Source of the DNA: an uncultured Clostridia bacterium
GTDB taxonomy: Bacteria; Bacillota; Clostridia; TANB77; CAG-508
DNA length: 9,665 nucleotides
NCBI GenBank assembly: GCA_947626205.1
Contig: CANQRO010000055.1
Span: 1 to 9,665, forward strand
Reading direction: 5' to 3'
Part shown: positions 1 through 7,940 of the stretch, piece after piece
Layout: each line of letters opens with the position of its first letter
Position numbering within the stretch: position 1 is the stretch's first letter
Notes under the pieces: generated by a model
The model's input: the letters and a program-made list of their open reading frames with translations, nothing else
Database searches by the model: none
Told to the model about the DNA's origin: nothing
Position numbers and translations under genes: made by a program

Positions 1-19
1 CTTTTTATTTATATGTCTA

Positions 20-48
20 ATTGTACGCTTTTTTCATTTCTTTGTCAA
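20..48 (-). promoter_or_regulatory. Leftward sigma-70/SigA promoter firing out of the window
   Basis: On the minus strand a perfect -35 box TTGACA (48-43) is followed after exactly 17 nt by TACAAT (25-20), one base off the TATAAT consensus. Transcription would start near position 13 and leave the left edge, so the gene it serves is not visible. It lies just past the rpoC terminator, so the next leftward cluster appears to be a separate transcription unit. In many Bacillota the genes after rpoC are rpsL, rpsG and fusA, but nothing here shows which gene follows. Confidence is high because both boxes and the spacing are close to ideal. Confidence 0.8.
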
Positions 49-93
49 GTTGATTAAGCTTTAAGAGCTCTTATATTTCTAAAAATATTATAT

Positions 94-162
94 AAAAAAA
101 GACACTTTATTTTTACTAATACAACTAACATTTGTATTGTATCAAATAAAGTGTCTTTTTTT
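94..162. terminator. Long bidirectional intrinsic terminator after rpoC
   Basis: A perfect 19-bp inverted repeat pairs 94-112 with 144-162; the right arm is AAATAAAGTGTCTTTTTTT. The 31-nt interior forms a second hairpin, AATACAA (118-124) with TTGTATT (132-138). The GACAC/GTGTC core is followed by a run of T on either strand, so it can stop transcription both ways. The stem takes in the last base of the rpoC stop codon, so there is no spacer after rpoC. It separates the rpoBC unit from the leftward promoter at 48-20. Confidence 0.92.
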
Positions 163-3100
163 TACTCTGCAATATTATTTATTTCGTTTAATTCCTCATC
201 ATCTAAGTCTTCATCAAATTCAGACTTTTCTGGCTTCATTTCTGTATTTATTTTAATATTTTTATATTTACTCATTCCTGTACCTGCTGGAATTAATTTT
301 CCTATAATAACATTTTCTTTTAGTCCTATTAATGGATCAACTTTTCCTTTAATTGATGCTTCTGTTAGTACTCTTGTTGTCTCTTGGAAAGATGCTGCAG
401 AAAGAAAGCTTTCTGTTGCAAGAGATGCTTTTGTAATACCAAGTAGAGCTCTTTTTCCTGTTGCTGGACGTTTTCCTTCTTCTTCTATTTTCTTATTTTG
501 CTCTTCAAATTCGTACATATCTACCAAAGATCCTGGGAACATATTTGTATCTCCATTATCTTCTACTCTTATTTTCTTTAGCATTTGTCTACCAATAACT
601 TCAATATGCTTATCATTGATATCAACACCTTGGTTACGATATACTTTTTGTACTTCTTGAATTAAATATTCATATACTCCTTCTGGTCCTTTAATTAATA
701 AAATTTCGTTTGGATTAATAGAACCTTCTGTAATTTGATCTCCGGCTTCTAGGATATCTCCATCTTTTACACGTAATTTTGAACCAAATGGTATAACATA
801 TGTTTTTGAATCATCTTTTCCGGTAACAATTACTTCTTTTTTCTTCTTATCTTCTGCAATTTTTACTTTACCATCTATTTCTGAAATAATTGCAAGTCCC
901 TTTGGTTTTCTAGCTTCAAATAATTCTTCAACTCTAGGAAGACCTTGTGTAATATCTCCTCCTGCAACACCACCTTGGTGGAAAGTTCTCATTGTAAGCT
1001 GTGTACCTGGTTCACCAATTGATTGTGCTGCAATAATTCCAACAGCTTCTCCAATATTTACCTTTTCTCTTGTTGCAAGACCCATTCCATAACATTTTGC
1101 ACAAACACCATGTTTTGAATGACATCCTAAAGCAGAACGTACTTTTACTTTTTCAAAACCTGCTGCTACAATTTTTTCTGCAATTTTATCTGTAATCATT
1201 GTATTAGTATCTGCAATTACTTCTTTTGTATTAGGATCTATAATATCTTCTAATGGATATCTTCCCTCTAAACGCTCTTGTAATTTTTCAATTACTTGAT
1301 TTCCGTCTTTTATATCTGTTACTACAATTCCTTCATGTGTTCCGCAATCGTCTTCTCTAACTATAATATCTTGAGAAACATCTACTAATCTTCTTGTTAA
1401 ATATCCAGAGTCTGCAGTTCTTAAAGCTGTATCAGCAAGTCCTTTTCTTCCACCATGGCTAGATACGAAATATTCTAGTGGATCTAGACCTTCACGGAAT
1501 GAAGAACGAATTGGTATTTCTACTGCTTTACCTGATGTATTAGCCATAAGTCCACGCATACCTGCAACTTGGCGTAATTGGTTCATGTTTCCACGTGCTC
1601 CAGATTGAATCATCATATAAATTGGGTTTAGTTCATCAAAGTTTTCTTGCATTGCATCTGATACATCATTAGTTGCTTGTTCCCAAACTTTAATAACAGA
1701 TTCATATCTTTCATTTTCTGTAATTAAACCACGTTTATATTGTTTTGCAATTTGTTCAACTTTTTCTTCTGCAGCGTCTAAGATTTCTTGTTTCTTTTCT
1801 GGAATAATTATATCCTTTGTGCTAACTGTAATAGCACCTTTTGTAGAATATTTATATCCAGTAGCTTTAATATAATCTAGCAATTCTGCTGTTCTAGATA
1901 AACCGTGAACACTAATACATTTTGCAACTATTGTTCCTAAGTTTTTCTTAACAACTGGGAAATCTATTTCTAAATCGAATTCATGCTCTGGATCAGTTCT
2001 ATCTACAAATCCTAAGTCTTGTGGTATTCCTTGGTTGTATATAACTCTACCTACTGTTGTTTGTACTCTTTTATGTCTTACTTCTCCGTTTTCTTCTTTG
2101 AACATGCGAATCCATACTTTTGCATGTAATCCTAAATCTCCATTTGCATATGCCATTAATGCTTCATCTTGGTCTTTATAATATGTTCCTTCTCCTATTT
2201 CTCCATCTACTACCATTGTTAAGTAATAGCTTCCTAAGATCATATCTTGTGTTGGTACTGTAACTGGCTTACCATCTTGTGGTTTTAATAAGTTATTTAC
2301 AGATAACATTAAATATCTTGCTTCTGCTTGTGCTTCTGGTGATAATGGAACGTGAACTGCCATTTGGTCTCCATCGAAGTCGGCGTTAAATGCTGTACAA
2401 ACTAATGGATGAAGTTTAATTGCTCTACCTTCTACTAGTACTGGCTCAAATGCTTGAATACCAAGTCTGTGTAGTGTTGGAGCACGGTTTAACATAACTG
2501 GGTGATCTTTAATAACTTCTTCTAATATATCCCATACTTCTGGTCTTAATTTTTCTACCATTCTTTTAGCATTTTTAATGTTATGTGCAATTCCTCTACC
2601 AACTAATTCTTTCATAACAAATGGTTTAAATAATTCTACTGCCATTTCTTTTGGAAGACCGCATTGATATATTTTAAGCTCTGGTCCTACAACAATAACT
2701 GAACGTCCTGAATAGTCAACACGTTTTCCAAGTAAGTTTTGACGGAAACGACCTTGTTTTCCTTTTAATAAATCTGATAAAGATTTTAAAGGTCTATTTC
2801 CAGCTCCTGTTACTGGTCTACCACGTCTACCGTTATCTATAAGAGCATCTACTGATTCTTGTAACATTCTTTTTTCGTTTCTTACAATTATTTCTGGTGC
2901 TCCTAATTCTAATAGTCTTTTTAAACGGTTATTTCTATTTATAACTCTACGATATAAATCGTTTAAATCTGATGTAGCAAATCTTCCACCATCTAATTGT
3001 ACCATTGGTCTTAAGTCTGGTGGAATAACTGGAATTACATTCATAATCATCCACTCTGGTCTATTTCCAGATACTCTAAAAGATTCTACTGTATCTAAAC

Positions 3101-3728
3101 GTTTTATTAATTTAACTTTTCTTTGCTCGCTTGCCTTTTCTAATTCTTTTTTTAGTTTGTTTGATAGTTTTTCAACATCAATTTCTTCTAATAATTTTCG
3201 AATTGCTTCTGCTCCCATTTCAGCTTTAAAAGAGCCTTTTCCATATTGTTCTACCGCTTCTTGGTACTCTTTTTCTGTTAATACTTGGCATTTCATTAAG
3301 TTTGATGTTCCTTTATCTGTAACAATATATGATGCAAAATAAATAACTTTTTCTAGGCTTCTTGGTGAAATGTCTAGCATTAATGCTACTCTACTTGGTA
3401 TTCCTTTGAAATACCAAATATGTGCTACTGGAGCTGCAAGTTCAATATGACCCATTCTTTCTCTTCTTACTTTTGCCTTTGTTACTTCAACTCCACAACG
3501 GTCGCAAACAATTCCTTTATATCTTACTCTTTTATATTTTCCACAATGACATTCCCAGTCTTTAGTTGGTCCGAATATTCTTTCACAAAACAAACCATCT
3601 TTTTCTGGTTTAAGAGTACGATAATTAATGGTTTCAGGTTTTTTTACTTCTCCTTTTGACCATTCTCTTATTTTTTCATCTGATGCTAGCCCAATTTTTA
3701 ATTTATCAAAAATATCTAATTCATCCAC
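162..3728 (-). CDS. rpoC: DNA-directed RNA polymerase subunit beta' (RpoC)
   Basis: This is the beta' subunit of RNA polymerase. It forms the clamp and half of the active centre in the cytoplasmic alpha2-beta-beta'-omega enzyme. The 1188-residue protein is complete and of normal length for a Bacillota beta' without large lineage insertions. The N-terminal zinc site is C60, C62, C75 and C78. The catalytic loop NADFDGDQMAVH is at 448-459, with the Mg-binding aspartates at 450, 452 and 454. The bridge helix is near 763-784, the second zinc site is C795, C869, C876 and C879, and the trigger loop region is about 891-942. The start is GTG at 3728, preceded by GGGAGGGAG (3746-3738). The resulting N-terminus, MDELDIFDKLKIGLAS, fits the family, and no other in-frame start lies nearby. 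The gene is 174 nt downstream of rpoB on the same strand, is probably co-transcribed with it, and ends directly in the terminator at 94-162. The C-terminal 25 residues are mildly acidic. No damage is seen. Confidence 0.99.
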   Translation of the reverse strand: MDELDIFDKLKIGLASDEKIREWSKGEVKKPETINYRTLKPEKDGLFCERIFGPTKDWECHCGKYKRVRYKGIVCDRCGVEVTKAKVRRERMGHIELAAPVAHIWYFKGIPSRVALMLDISPRSLEKVIYFASYIVTDKGTSNLMKCQVLTEKEYQEAVEQYGKGSFKAEMGAEAIRKLLEEIDVEKLSNKLKKELEKASEQRKVKLIKRLDTVESFRVSGNRPEWMIMNVIPVIPPDLRPMVQLDGGRFATSDLNDLYRRVINRNNRLKRLLELGAPEIIVRNEKRMLQESVDALIDNGRRGRPVTGAGNRPLKSLSDLLKGKQGRFRQNLLGKRVDYSGRSVIVVGPELKIYQCGLPKEMAVELFKPFVMKELVGRGIAHNIKNAKRMVEKLRPEVWDILEEVIKDHPVMLNRAPTLHRLGIQAFEPVLVEGRAIKLHPLVCTAFNADFDGDQMAVHVPLSPEAQAEARYLMLSVNNLLKPQDGKPVTVPTQDMILGSYYLTMVVDGEIGEGTYYKDQDEALMAYANGDLGLHAKVWIRMFKEENGEVRHKRVQTTVGRVIYNQGIPQDLGFVDRTDPEHEFDLEIDFPVVKKNLGTIVAKCISVHGLSRTAELLDYIKATGYKYSTKGAITVSTKDIIIPEKKQEILDAAEEKVEQIAKQYKRGLITENERYESVIKVWEQATNDVSDAMQENFDELNPIYMMIQSGARGNMNQLRQVAGMRGLMANTSGKAVEIPIRSSFREGLDPLEYFVSSHGGRKGLADTALRTADSGYLTRRLVDVSQDIIVREDDCGTHEGIVVTDIKDGNQVIEKLQERLEGRYPLEDIIDPNTKEVIADTNTMITDKIAEKIVAAGFEKVKVRSALGCHSKHGVCAKCYGMGLATREKVNIGEAVGIIAAQSIGEPGTQLTMRTFHQGGVAGGDITQGLPRVEELFEARKPKGLAIISEIDGKVKIAEDKKKKEVIVTGKDDSKTYVIPFGSKLRVKDGDILEAGDQITEGSINPNEILLIKGPEGVYEYLIQEVQKVYRNQGVDINDKHIEVIGRQMLKKIRVEDNGDTNMFPGSLVDMYEFEEQNKKIEEEGKRPATGKRALLGITKASLATESFLSAASFQETTRVLTEASIKGKVDPLIGLKENVIIGKLIPAGTGMSKYKNIKINTEMKPEKSEFDEDLDDEELNEINNIAE

Positions 3729-3737
3729 AACTGTTTT

Positions 3738-3746
3738 CTCCCTCCC
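3738..3746 (-). promoter_or_regulatory. rpoC ribosome binding site
   Basis: GGGAGGGAG on the minus strand contains two overlapping GGAG cores. The downstream core lies 9 nt before the GTG at 3728 and the upstream GGAGG lies 12 nt before it. This strong site supports the rare GTG start, which also yields the N-terminus expected for beta'. Confidence 0.8.
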
Positions 3747-3863
3747 GGTTTGGATTTACAAAATTTCTTCTAAATATTAATGTAAAATAATTTAATACCA
3801 CTGTACAATTCTATTTTGTCTATCATTTTAAATATATTTAGAACTATTAAATTAATTAGATTC

Positions 3864-3901
3864 CCAAATCCCCTTTTTTAAGAGGATTTGGATATTTTTT
3901 T
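3864..3901 (+). terminator. Hairpin between rpoB and rpoC with its T-tract on the plus strand
   Basis: CCAAATCC (3864-3871) pairs with GGATTTGG (3884-3891). After one mismatch, CTT/AAG (3873-3875 with 3880-3882) extends the stem and leaves a TTTT loop. On the plus strand it is followed by ATATTTTTTT, the layout of an intrinsic terminator. On the minus strand, the sense strand of rpoBC, an A-tract precedes the stem and only an AT-mixed stretch follows. It would therefore stop antisense transcripts more readily than the rpoBC message. In the sense message it may instead act as a pausing, processing or stability hairpin between the two genes. Confidence 0.6.
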
Positions 3902-3902
3902 A

Positions 3903-6900
3903 TTATTCATTATCATCGTCATCTAGAATATCGTTATCATCTAGTAAATTATCTTCACCTAAATCTGTATCATCTAAGATAAGGTCATCATCTTCTTCTA
4001 ATAAAGAATCGAATAATTCATCATTATCTTCTTCGTCACCTATTAGTTCATCGCTTTCCCCATTTTCTTCTGTATAGCCACCTTCTGCTAATTCGTTTTC
4101 AAGTAAAATGTTTTGTATTTTATCTTTTTCTGGGTTATATTCTACGCCTTCATCGATGTTTTCTTTTAATTCCAATTCTCTATCATCTTCAGAATATAAA
4201 CGAATATCTAATCCTAAACTTTGTAATTCTTTTACTAAAACTTTAAAGCTTTCTGGAACTCCTGGTTCTGGTACATTTTCTCCTTTTACGATAGCTTCAT
4301 AAGTTTTTACACGTCCTACTGTATCATCTGATTTTACAGTTAAAATTTCTTGAAGTGTATGAGCTGCACCATAAGCTTCTAGTGCCCAAACTTCCATTTC
4401 TCCAAAACGTTGTCCACCAAATTGTGCTTTTCCTCCTAAAGGTTGTTGTGTAACAAGTGAGTATGGTCCTGTTGAACGTGCATGTATTTTATCATCTACT
4501 AAGTGGTGTAATTTTAACATGTACATTACTCCAACTGTAACTGGATGATCGAATTTTTCTCCTGTTCTACCATCATATAATGTTACTTTTCCGTCTGGTG
4601 TACGACCTGCTTTTTCTAATAATTCTGTAATTTCATCTTCTGTTGCGCCATCAAATACTGGTGTTGCAACTTTCCAGCCTAGTTCGCTTGCTGCTGCACC
4701 TAAGTGTACTTCTAACACCTGTCCTAGGTTCATACGTGATGGTACACCAAGTGGGTTTAATACTATATCCACAGGTGTTCCGTCTGGCATGAATGGCATA
4801 TCCTCAACTGGTAGTATTCTTGATACAACACCTTTATTTCCATGTCGTCCTGCCATTTTATCTCCAACTGAGATTTTTCTTTTTTGTGCTATGTAGCAAC
4901 GAATTACTTGATTTACTCCTGGAGCTAGTTCATCTGAATTGTCTCTTGTAAATATTTTTATATCTACAATTGTTCCTTCTTCTCCATGTGGTACACGAAG
5001 TGAAGTATCTCTAACTTCTCTAGCTTTTTCTCCAAATATTGCACGAAGTAGTCTTTCTTCTGCTGTTAATTCTGTTTCTCCCTTTGGTGTAACTTTACCA
5101 ACTAATATGTCTCCTGGTCTTACTTCTGCACCAATACGTATAATTCCGTTTTCATCTAGGTCTTTTAAGCTATCTTCTCCAACATTTGGAATATCTCTTG
5201 TAATTTCTTCTGGACCTAATTTTGTATCTCTACATTCGCAATCATATTCTTCTATATGAATAGATGTATATACGTCTTCTTTAACAAGTCTTTCACTAAT
5301 TAATACAGCATCCTCGTAGTTGTATCCTTCCCATGTAGCGAATGCAATCAATACGTTCTTACCAAGTGCCATCTCACCTTTATCTGTAGATGGTCCATCT
5401 GCAATTACATCTCCTGCTTTTACTTTTTCACCTTTAACAACAATTGGTCTTTGATTTATACATGTTCCGCCGTTAGTTCTTTTGAATTTTCTTAAACGGT
5501 ATGTTTCTAACTCACCTTTTGTAGTTTTTAGAATAATTTCATCACCTGTAACTTTTTCAATTGTTCCATTTGATTTTGCAATTTGCATTATTCCAGAATC
5601 TTTTGCAGCTCTATATTCAATTCCTGTTCCAACTATTGGAGATTCTGGTATTAGTAATGGAACTGCTTGACGTTGCATGTTTGCTCCCATTAATGCACGG
5701 TGAGCATCATCATGCTCCAAGAATGGTATCATTGCTGCACCAACAGATACTAATTGTTTTGGTGAAACATCCATATAATCTACCATATCTGGTGAAACTT
5801 CTTCTATATCATCTAAGTGTCTTACTTTTACCTTTTTATTTTCAAATTTTCCATCTTTTCCGATTGGTTCAGATGCTTGTGCAATTCTTGCACCTTCTTC
5901 TTCATCTGCACTTAAATAACGAACTTCGTCTGTTACTTTGTGTGTTTTTTCATCAACTACTCTATATGGAGTTTCTACAAATCCGTATTCATTAATAATT
6001 GCAAATGATGTTAATGCAGAAATTAATCCAATGTTTGGTCCTTCTGGAGATTCTATTGGACATAATCTACCATAGTGAGTATAGTGAACATCTCTTACTT
6101 CGAAACCTGCTCTTTCTCTTGAAAGACCACCAGGGCCTAATGCAGATACTCTTCTTTTATGGGTTAATTCTGATAATGGGTTTGTTTGATCCATAAATTG
6201 TGATAATTGTGAGCTTCCAAAAAATTCACGAATTGATGATGTAATTGGTTTTGTATTTATTAATGTTTGTGGTGTAACTACATCTAAGTCTTGAATTGTC
6301 ATTCTTTCACGAACTACTCTTTCTAATCTTGTTAAACCAATTCTAAATTGATTTTGTAATAATTCACCAACACAACGAATACGTCTATTTCCTAAGTGAT
6401 CTATATCATCTGTATATCCTAATCCATGTTGTAAATTTAGAATATAGTTTACAGATGCAATCATATCTTCAGTAGTAATGTGCTTTGGAACTAATTCTCC
6501 CATTCTTTCATTTACTATTTTTTCTACGTCTTTTGGATTTGTATTATCTAAAATATTTTTTAATATTTCATAATTAACGTTTTCTTTTACTACTGTATTT
6601 TTTAAGTTTACATACTCATGAATGTCAACTGTTCCATTTCCGATTACTCTAACTGATTTATCGTTAACTTTTACATCTACAATGTTTATACCAGAATTTT
6701 GAATTTTATTTGCAATTTCCTTAGTAATTACTCCATCTTTTTCTACTAATATTTCGCCAGTATCTGGGTGTACAATGTCTTTTGCAGATATTTGATTTTT
6801 AATTCTGTTAGCTAATCCTAATTTTTGGTTAAATTTATAACGTCCTACTTTTGCAAGGTCATATCTTCTATCGTCGAAAAATAAACCATTAAATAAGCTT

Positions 6901-7652
6901 CTAGCAGCTTCTACTGATGGAAGTTCTCCTGGTCTTAATTTTTTATAAATTTCTACTAACGCATCTTCTGCTGTTTTTACTTGGTCTTTATTTATTGTTG
7001 CAACAATTTTATCTTCTTCGCCAAATAAATCTAGAATTTGTTGGTCAGATGTAAGTCCTATTGCTCTTAATAATGATGTAACAGGGATTTTTCTTGTTCT
7101 ATCTATACGAACATAGAAAACATCATTTCCGTCTGTTTCATATTCAATCCACGCACCACGAATTGGCATTACTGTTCCAGTAAAAGTTTTCTTTCCTGTT
7201 TTATCATAATCTGCTGCATAATAACATCCTGGTGAACGTACTAATTGGCTAACAACAACTCTTTCTGCTCCATTTATTACGAATGTTCCACTATCTGTCA
7301 TAAGTGGAAAATCACCTAAATAAATTTCTTGTTCCTTTATTTCTCCGGTTTCACGGTTAATTAAACGTACCTTTACGTGTAATCTTGTTGAATATGTAGC
7401 ATCTCTTTCTTTTGCCTCTTCTAAAGAATATTTAGTTTCTTCTTCCATATAATAATCAAAGAATTCTAAAACTAAATTTCCACTGTAGTCAATAATAGGT
7501 GAAATATCTCTTAATACTTCTCCTAAACCTTCTTTTACAAACCAATCATACGAATCTTTTTGTACTTGAATAAGATTTGGCATTTCAATGCTGTCTTCAA
7601 CTTTTGCAAAGGTTTTTCTGACACATTTTTCGTGTTTTATATCCTTTACCAA
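3903..7652 (-). CDS. rpoB: DNA-directed RNA polymerase subunit beta (RpoB)
   Basis: This is the beta subunit of RNA polymerase, which pairs with beta' to form the catalytic cleft. The chosen TTG start gives 1249 residues. A GTG nine bases upstream (7661) also lies in frame but sits inside the ribosome binding site. Residue numbers here count from that GTG, so subtract 3 for the TTG start. MPNLIQVQ is at 27-34. The rifampicin pocket at 482-513 has D491, H501 and S506, equivalent to E. coli D516, H526 and S531, all in the sensitive state. ESPEGPNIGLI (538-548), ATWEGYNYEDAV (775-786) and the active-site segment KMAGRHGNKGVVSR (935-948) are intact. LHHLVDDKIHARSTGPYS (1051-1068) leads to the beta C-terminal clamp. 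The last 64 residues hold 33 Asp/Glu and no Lys or Arg, a strongly acidic tail. The gene has its own promoter at 7898-7869. rplJ and rplL, its usual upstream neighbours, are absent. Confidence 0.99.
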   Translation of the reverse strand: MVKDIKHEKCVRKTFAKVEDSIEMPNLIQVQKDSYDWFVKEGLGEVLRDISPIIDYSGNLVLEFFDYYMEEETKYSLEEAKERDATYSTRLHVKVRLINRETGEIKEQEIYLGDFPLMTDSGTFVINGAERVVVSQLVRSPGCYYAADYDKTGKKTFTGTVMPIRGAWIEYETDGNDVFYVRIDRTRKIPVTSLLRAIGLTSDQQILDLFGEEDKIVATINKDQVKTAEDALVEIYKKLRPGELPSVEAARSLFNGLFFDDRRYDLAKVGRYKFNQKLGLANRIKNQISAKDIVHPDTGEILVEKDGVITKEIANKIQNSGINIVDVKVNDKSVRVIGNGTVDIHEYVNLKNTVVKENVNYEILKNILDNTNPKDVEKIVNERMGELVPKHITTEDMIASVNYILNLQHGLGYTDDIDHLGNRRIRCVGELLQNQFRIGLTRLERVVRERMTIQDLDVVTPQTLINTKPITSSIREFFGSSQLSQFMDQTNPLSELTHKRRVSALGPGGLSRERAGFEVRDVHYTHYGRLCPIESPEGPNIGLISALTSFAIINEYGFVETPYRVVDEKTHKVTDEVRYLSADEEEGARIAQASEPIGKDGKFENKKVKVRHLDDIEEVSPDMVDYMDVSPKQLVSVGAAMIPFLEHDDAHRALMGANMQRQAVPLLIPESPIVGTGIEYRAAKDSGIMQIAKSNGTIEKVTGDEIILKTTKGELETYRLRKFKRTNGGTCINQRPIVVKGEKVKAGDVIADGPSTDKGEMALGKNVLIAFATWEGYNYEDAVLISERLVKEDVYTSIHIEEYDCECRDTKLGPEEITRDIPNVGEDSLKDLDENGIIRIGAEVRPGDILVGKVTPKGETELTAEERLLRAIFGEKAREVRDTSLRVPHGEEGTIVDIKIFTRDNSDELAPGVNQVIRCYIAQKRKISVGDKMAGRHGNKGVVSRILPVEDMPFMPDGTPVDIVLNPLGVPSRMNLGQVLEVHLGAAASELGWKVATPVFDGATEDEITELLEKAGRTPDGKVTLYDGRTGEKFDHPVTVGVMYMLKLHHLVDDKIHARSTGPYSLVTQQPLGGKAQFGGQRFGEMEVWALEAYGAAHTLQEILTVKSDDTVGRVKTYEAIVKGENVPEPGVPESFKVLVKELQSLGLDIRLYSEDDRELELKENIDEGVEYNPEKDKIQNILLENELAEGGYTEENGESDELIGDEEDNDELFDSLLEEDDDLILDDTDLGEDNLLDDNDILDDDDNE

Positions 7653-7656
7653 AAAA

Positions 7657-7664
7657 ATCACCTC
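7657..7664 (-). promoter_or_regulatory. rpoB ribosome binding site that decides the start
   Basis: GAGGTGAT on the minus strand is an 8-base match to the 16S anti-Shine-Dalgarno complement. The upstream in-frame GTG (7661-7659) lies inside this motif and so cannot be the start it serves. The next in-frame initiator is TTG (7652-7650), 4 nt after the motif. It gives MVKDIKHEK, which resembles the MVxP-type N-termini of clostridial beta subunits. Confidence 0.82.
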
Positions 7665-7691
7665 TATATAATATTTTTAGCAGAATGAATT

Positions 7692-7717
7692 GCGTTCTAG
7701 AAAATAGAATGCTTTTT
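7692..7717 (+). terminator. Plus-strand hairpin with T-tract inside the rpoB leader
   Basis: On the plus strand GCGTTCTA (7692-7699) and TAGAATGC (7705-7712) pair fully, allowing one G-U, around a GAAAA loop, and TTTTT follows (7713-7717). On the rpoB sense strand the same arms contain an A-C mismatch and no U-tract follows. As a terminator it therefore points against rpoB. It may be a weak stop for antisense transcription, or simply part of the leader's fold. Confidence 0.4.
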
Positions 7718-7742
7718 AAGAATAAAATAATTTATTAAAAAG

Positions 7743-7817
7743 TCCCTCTTAGAATAAGGCTTCTACTTTATTTTCCGTAAGGATTCTGCTTTTTCCTTTT
7801 TAGAAATTAAGGCTTCT
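7743..7817 (-). repeat. Two imperfect direct repeats in the rpoB leader
   Basis: Copy 1 (7817-7794) and copy 2 (7764-7743) share AGAAGCCTTA, then (A)TTTCTAA or TTCTAAG, then an A/G-rich stretch ending in GGA. The offset is 53 nt. Both are preceded by an AAATAA(A/G)G segment, so the similarity extends over about 30 nt. In each copy the TTTCT/ATTCT part can pair with an upstream segment (AGGAATTAA for copy 1, AGAAT for copy 2). This suggests a duplicated RNA element rather than chance AT-richness. Confidence 0.55.
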
Positions 7818-7868
7818 TTCCTTATTTAATTCCTCTTTTTAATAAATGAATTGAAATATAACTGCGTT

Positions 7869-7898
7869 ATTATATCATTTTCTCTTACGGCTTGTCAA
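7869..7898 (-). promoter_or_regulatory. rpoB promoter
   Basis: On the minus strand a perfect TTGACA (7898-7893) and a perfect TATAAT (7874-7869) are 18 nt apart. The -10 is preceded by TG with one base between, an extended -10. Initiation is expected near 7862, giving a leader of about 210 nt. This makes rpoBC a unit independent of the HTH gene upstream, whose stop codon is only about 40 nt before the -35 box. Confidence 0.88.
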
Positions 7899-7900
7899 TA

Positions 7901-7940
7901 TTTAAGAGGGAAAATTTTTAAAAATTTTTTCCCTCTTAAA
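7901..7940. repeat. Perfect 14-bp inverted repeat between the HTH gene stop and the rpoB -35 box
   Basis: TTTAAGAGGGAAAA (7901-7914) is the exact reverse complement of TTTTCCCTCTTAAA (7927-7940), around a 12-nt AT centre. One arm contains the stop codon of the HTH gene (7938-7936). The other ends 2 nt before the rpoB -35 box. It can form a hairpin in the HTH-gene message, but no U-tract follows the stem on either strand, so it is not a textbook terminator. It could be a weak terminator or 3'-end protector for the HTH message, or a DNA operator just upstream of the rpoB promoter. Confidence 0.65.

Larger units (their letters stand above)
7653..7862 (-). promoter_or_regulatory. Structured 5' leader of rpoB, about 210 nt
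   Basis: The stretch between the predicted start of transcription and the rpoB start codon contains no convincing ORF but several pairings on the minus strand. Hairpin A is AGGAATTAA (7834-7826) with TTAATTTCT (7810-7802). Hairpin B is AGAAT with ATTCT, around 7787-7751. A third pairs CTTTTTAA (7742-7735) with TTAAAAAG (7719-7712). A fourth, GCATTCTA with TAGAACGC (7712-7692), has one A-C mismatch and overlaps the third by one base. Hairpins A and B carry the same motif in their 3' halves. The leader does not show the L10-binding core known from rplJ leaders, and no U-tailed terminator in the sense direction is evident. A regulatory role is inferred from length and repetition only. Confidence 0.5.

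Noticed and set aside
151..660. Plus-strand Ser/Phe-rich frame at the end of rpoC
   Set aside because: It is antisense to the conserved rpoC C-terminal region, starts inside the terminator stem and has no ribosome binding site.
3789..3822. Separate rpoC promoter in the rpoB-rpoC gap (TAGACA, 17 nt, GGTATT on the minus strand)
   Set aside because: Both boxes are poor matches in very AT-rich DNA. Co-transcription from the rpoB promoter explains rpoC adequately.
5561..6196. Plus-strand Leu-rich open frames opposite rpoB
   Set aside because: They lie wholly inside the conserved beta coding sequence in antisense, and their composition is what the complement of such codons gives. No start signals are seen.
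6123..6218. Rifampicin-resistance change in RpoB
   Set aside because: The residues equivalent to E. coli D516, H526 and S531 are all wild type, so no resistance is suggested.
7653..7862. L10-type ribosomal leader or T-box in front of rpoB
   Set aside because: No L10-binding core, T-box sequence or sense-strand terminator/antiterminator pair could be recognised. It is kept only as an unassigned structured leader.
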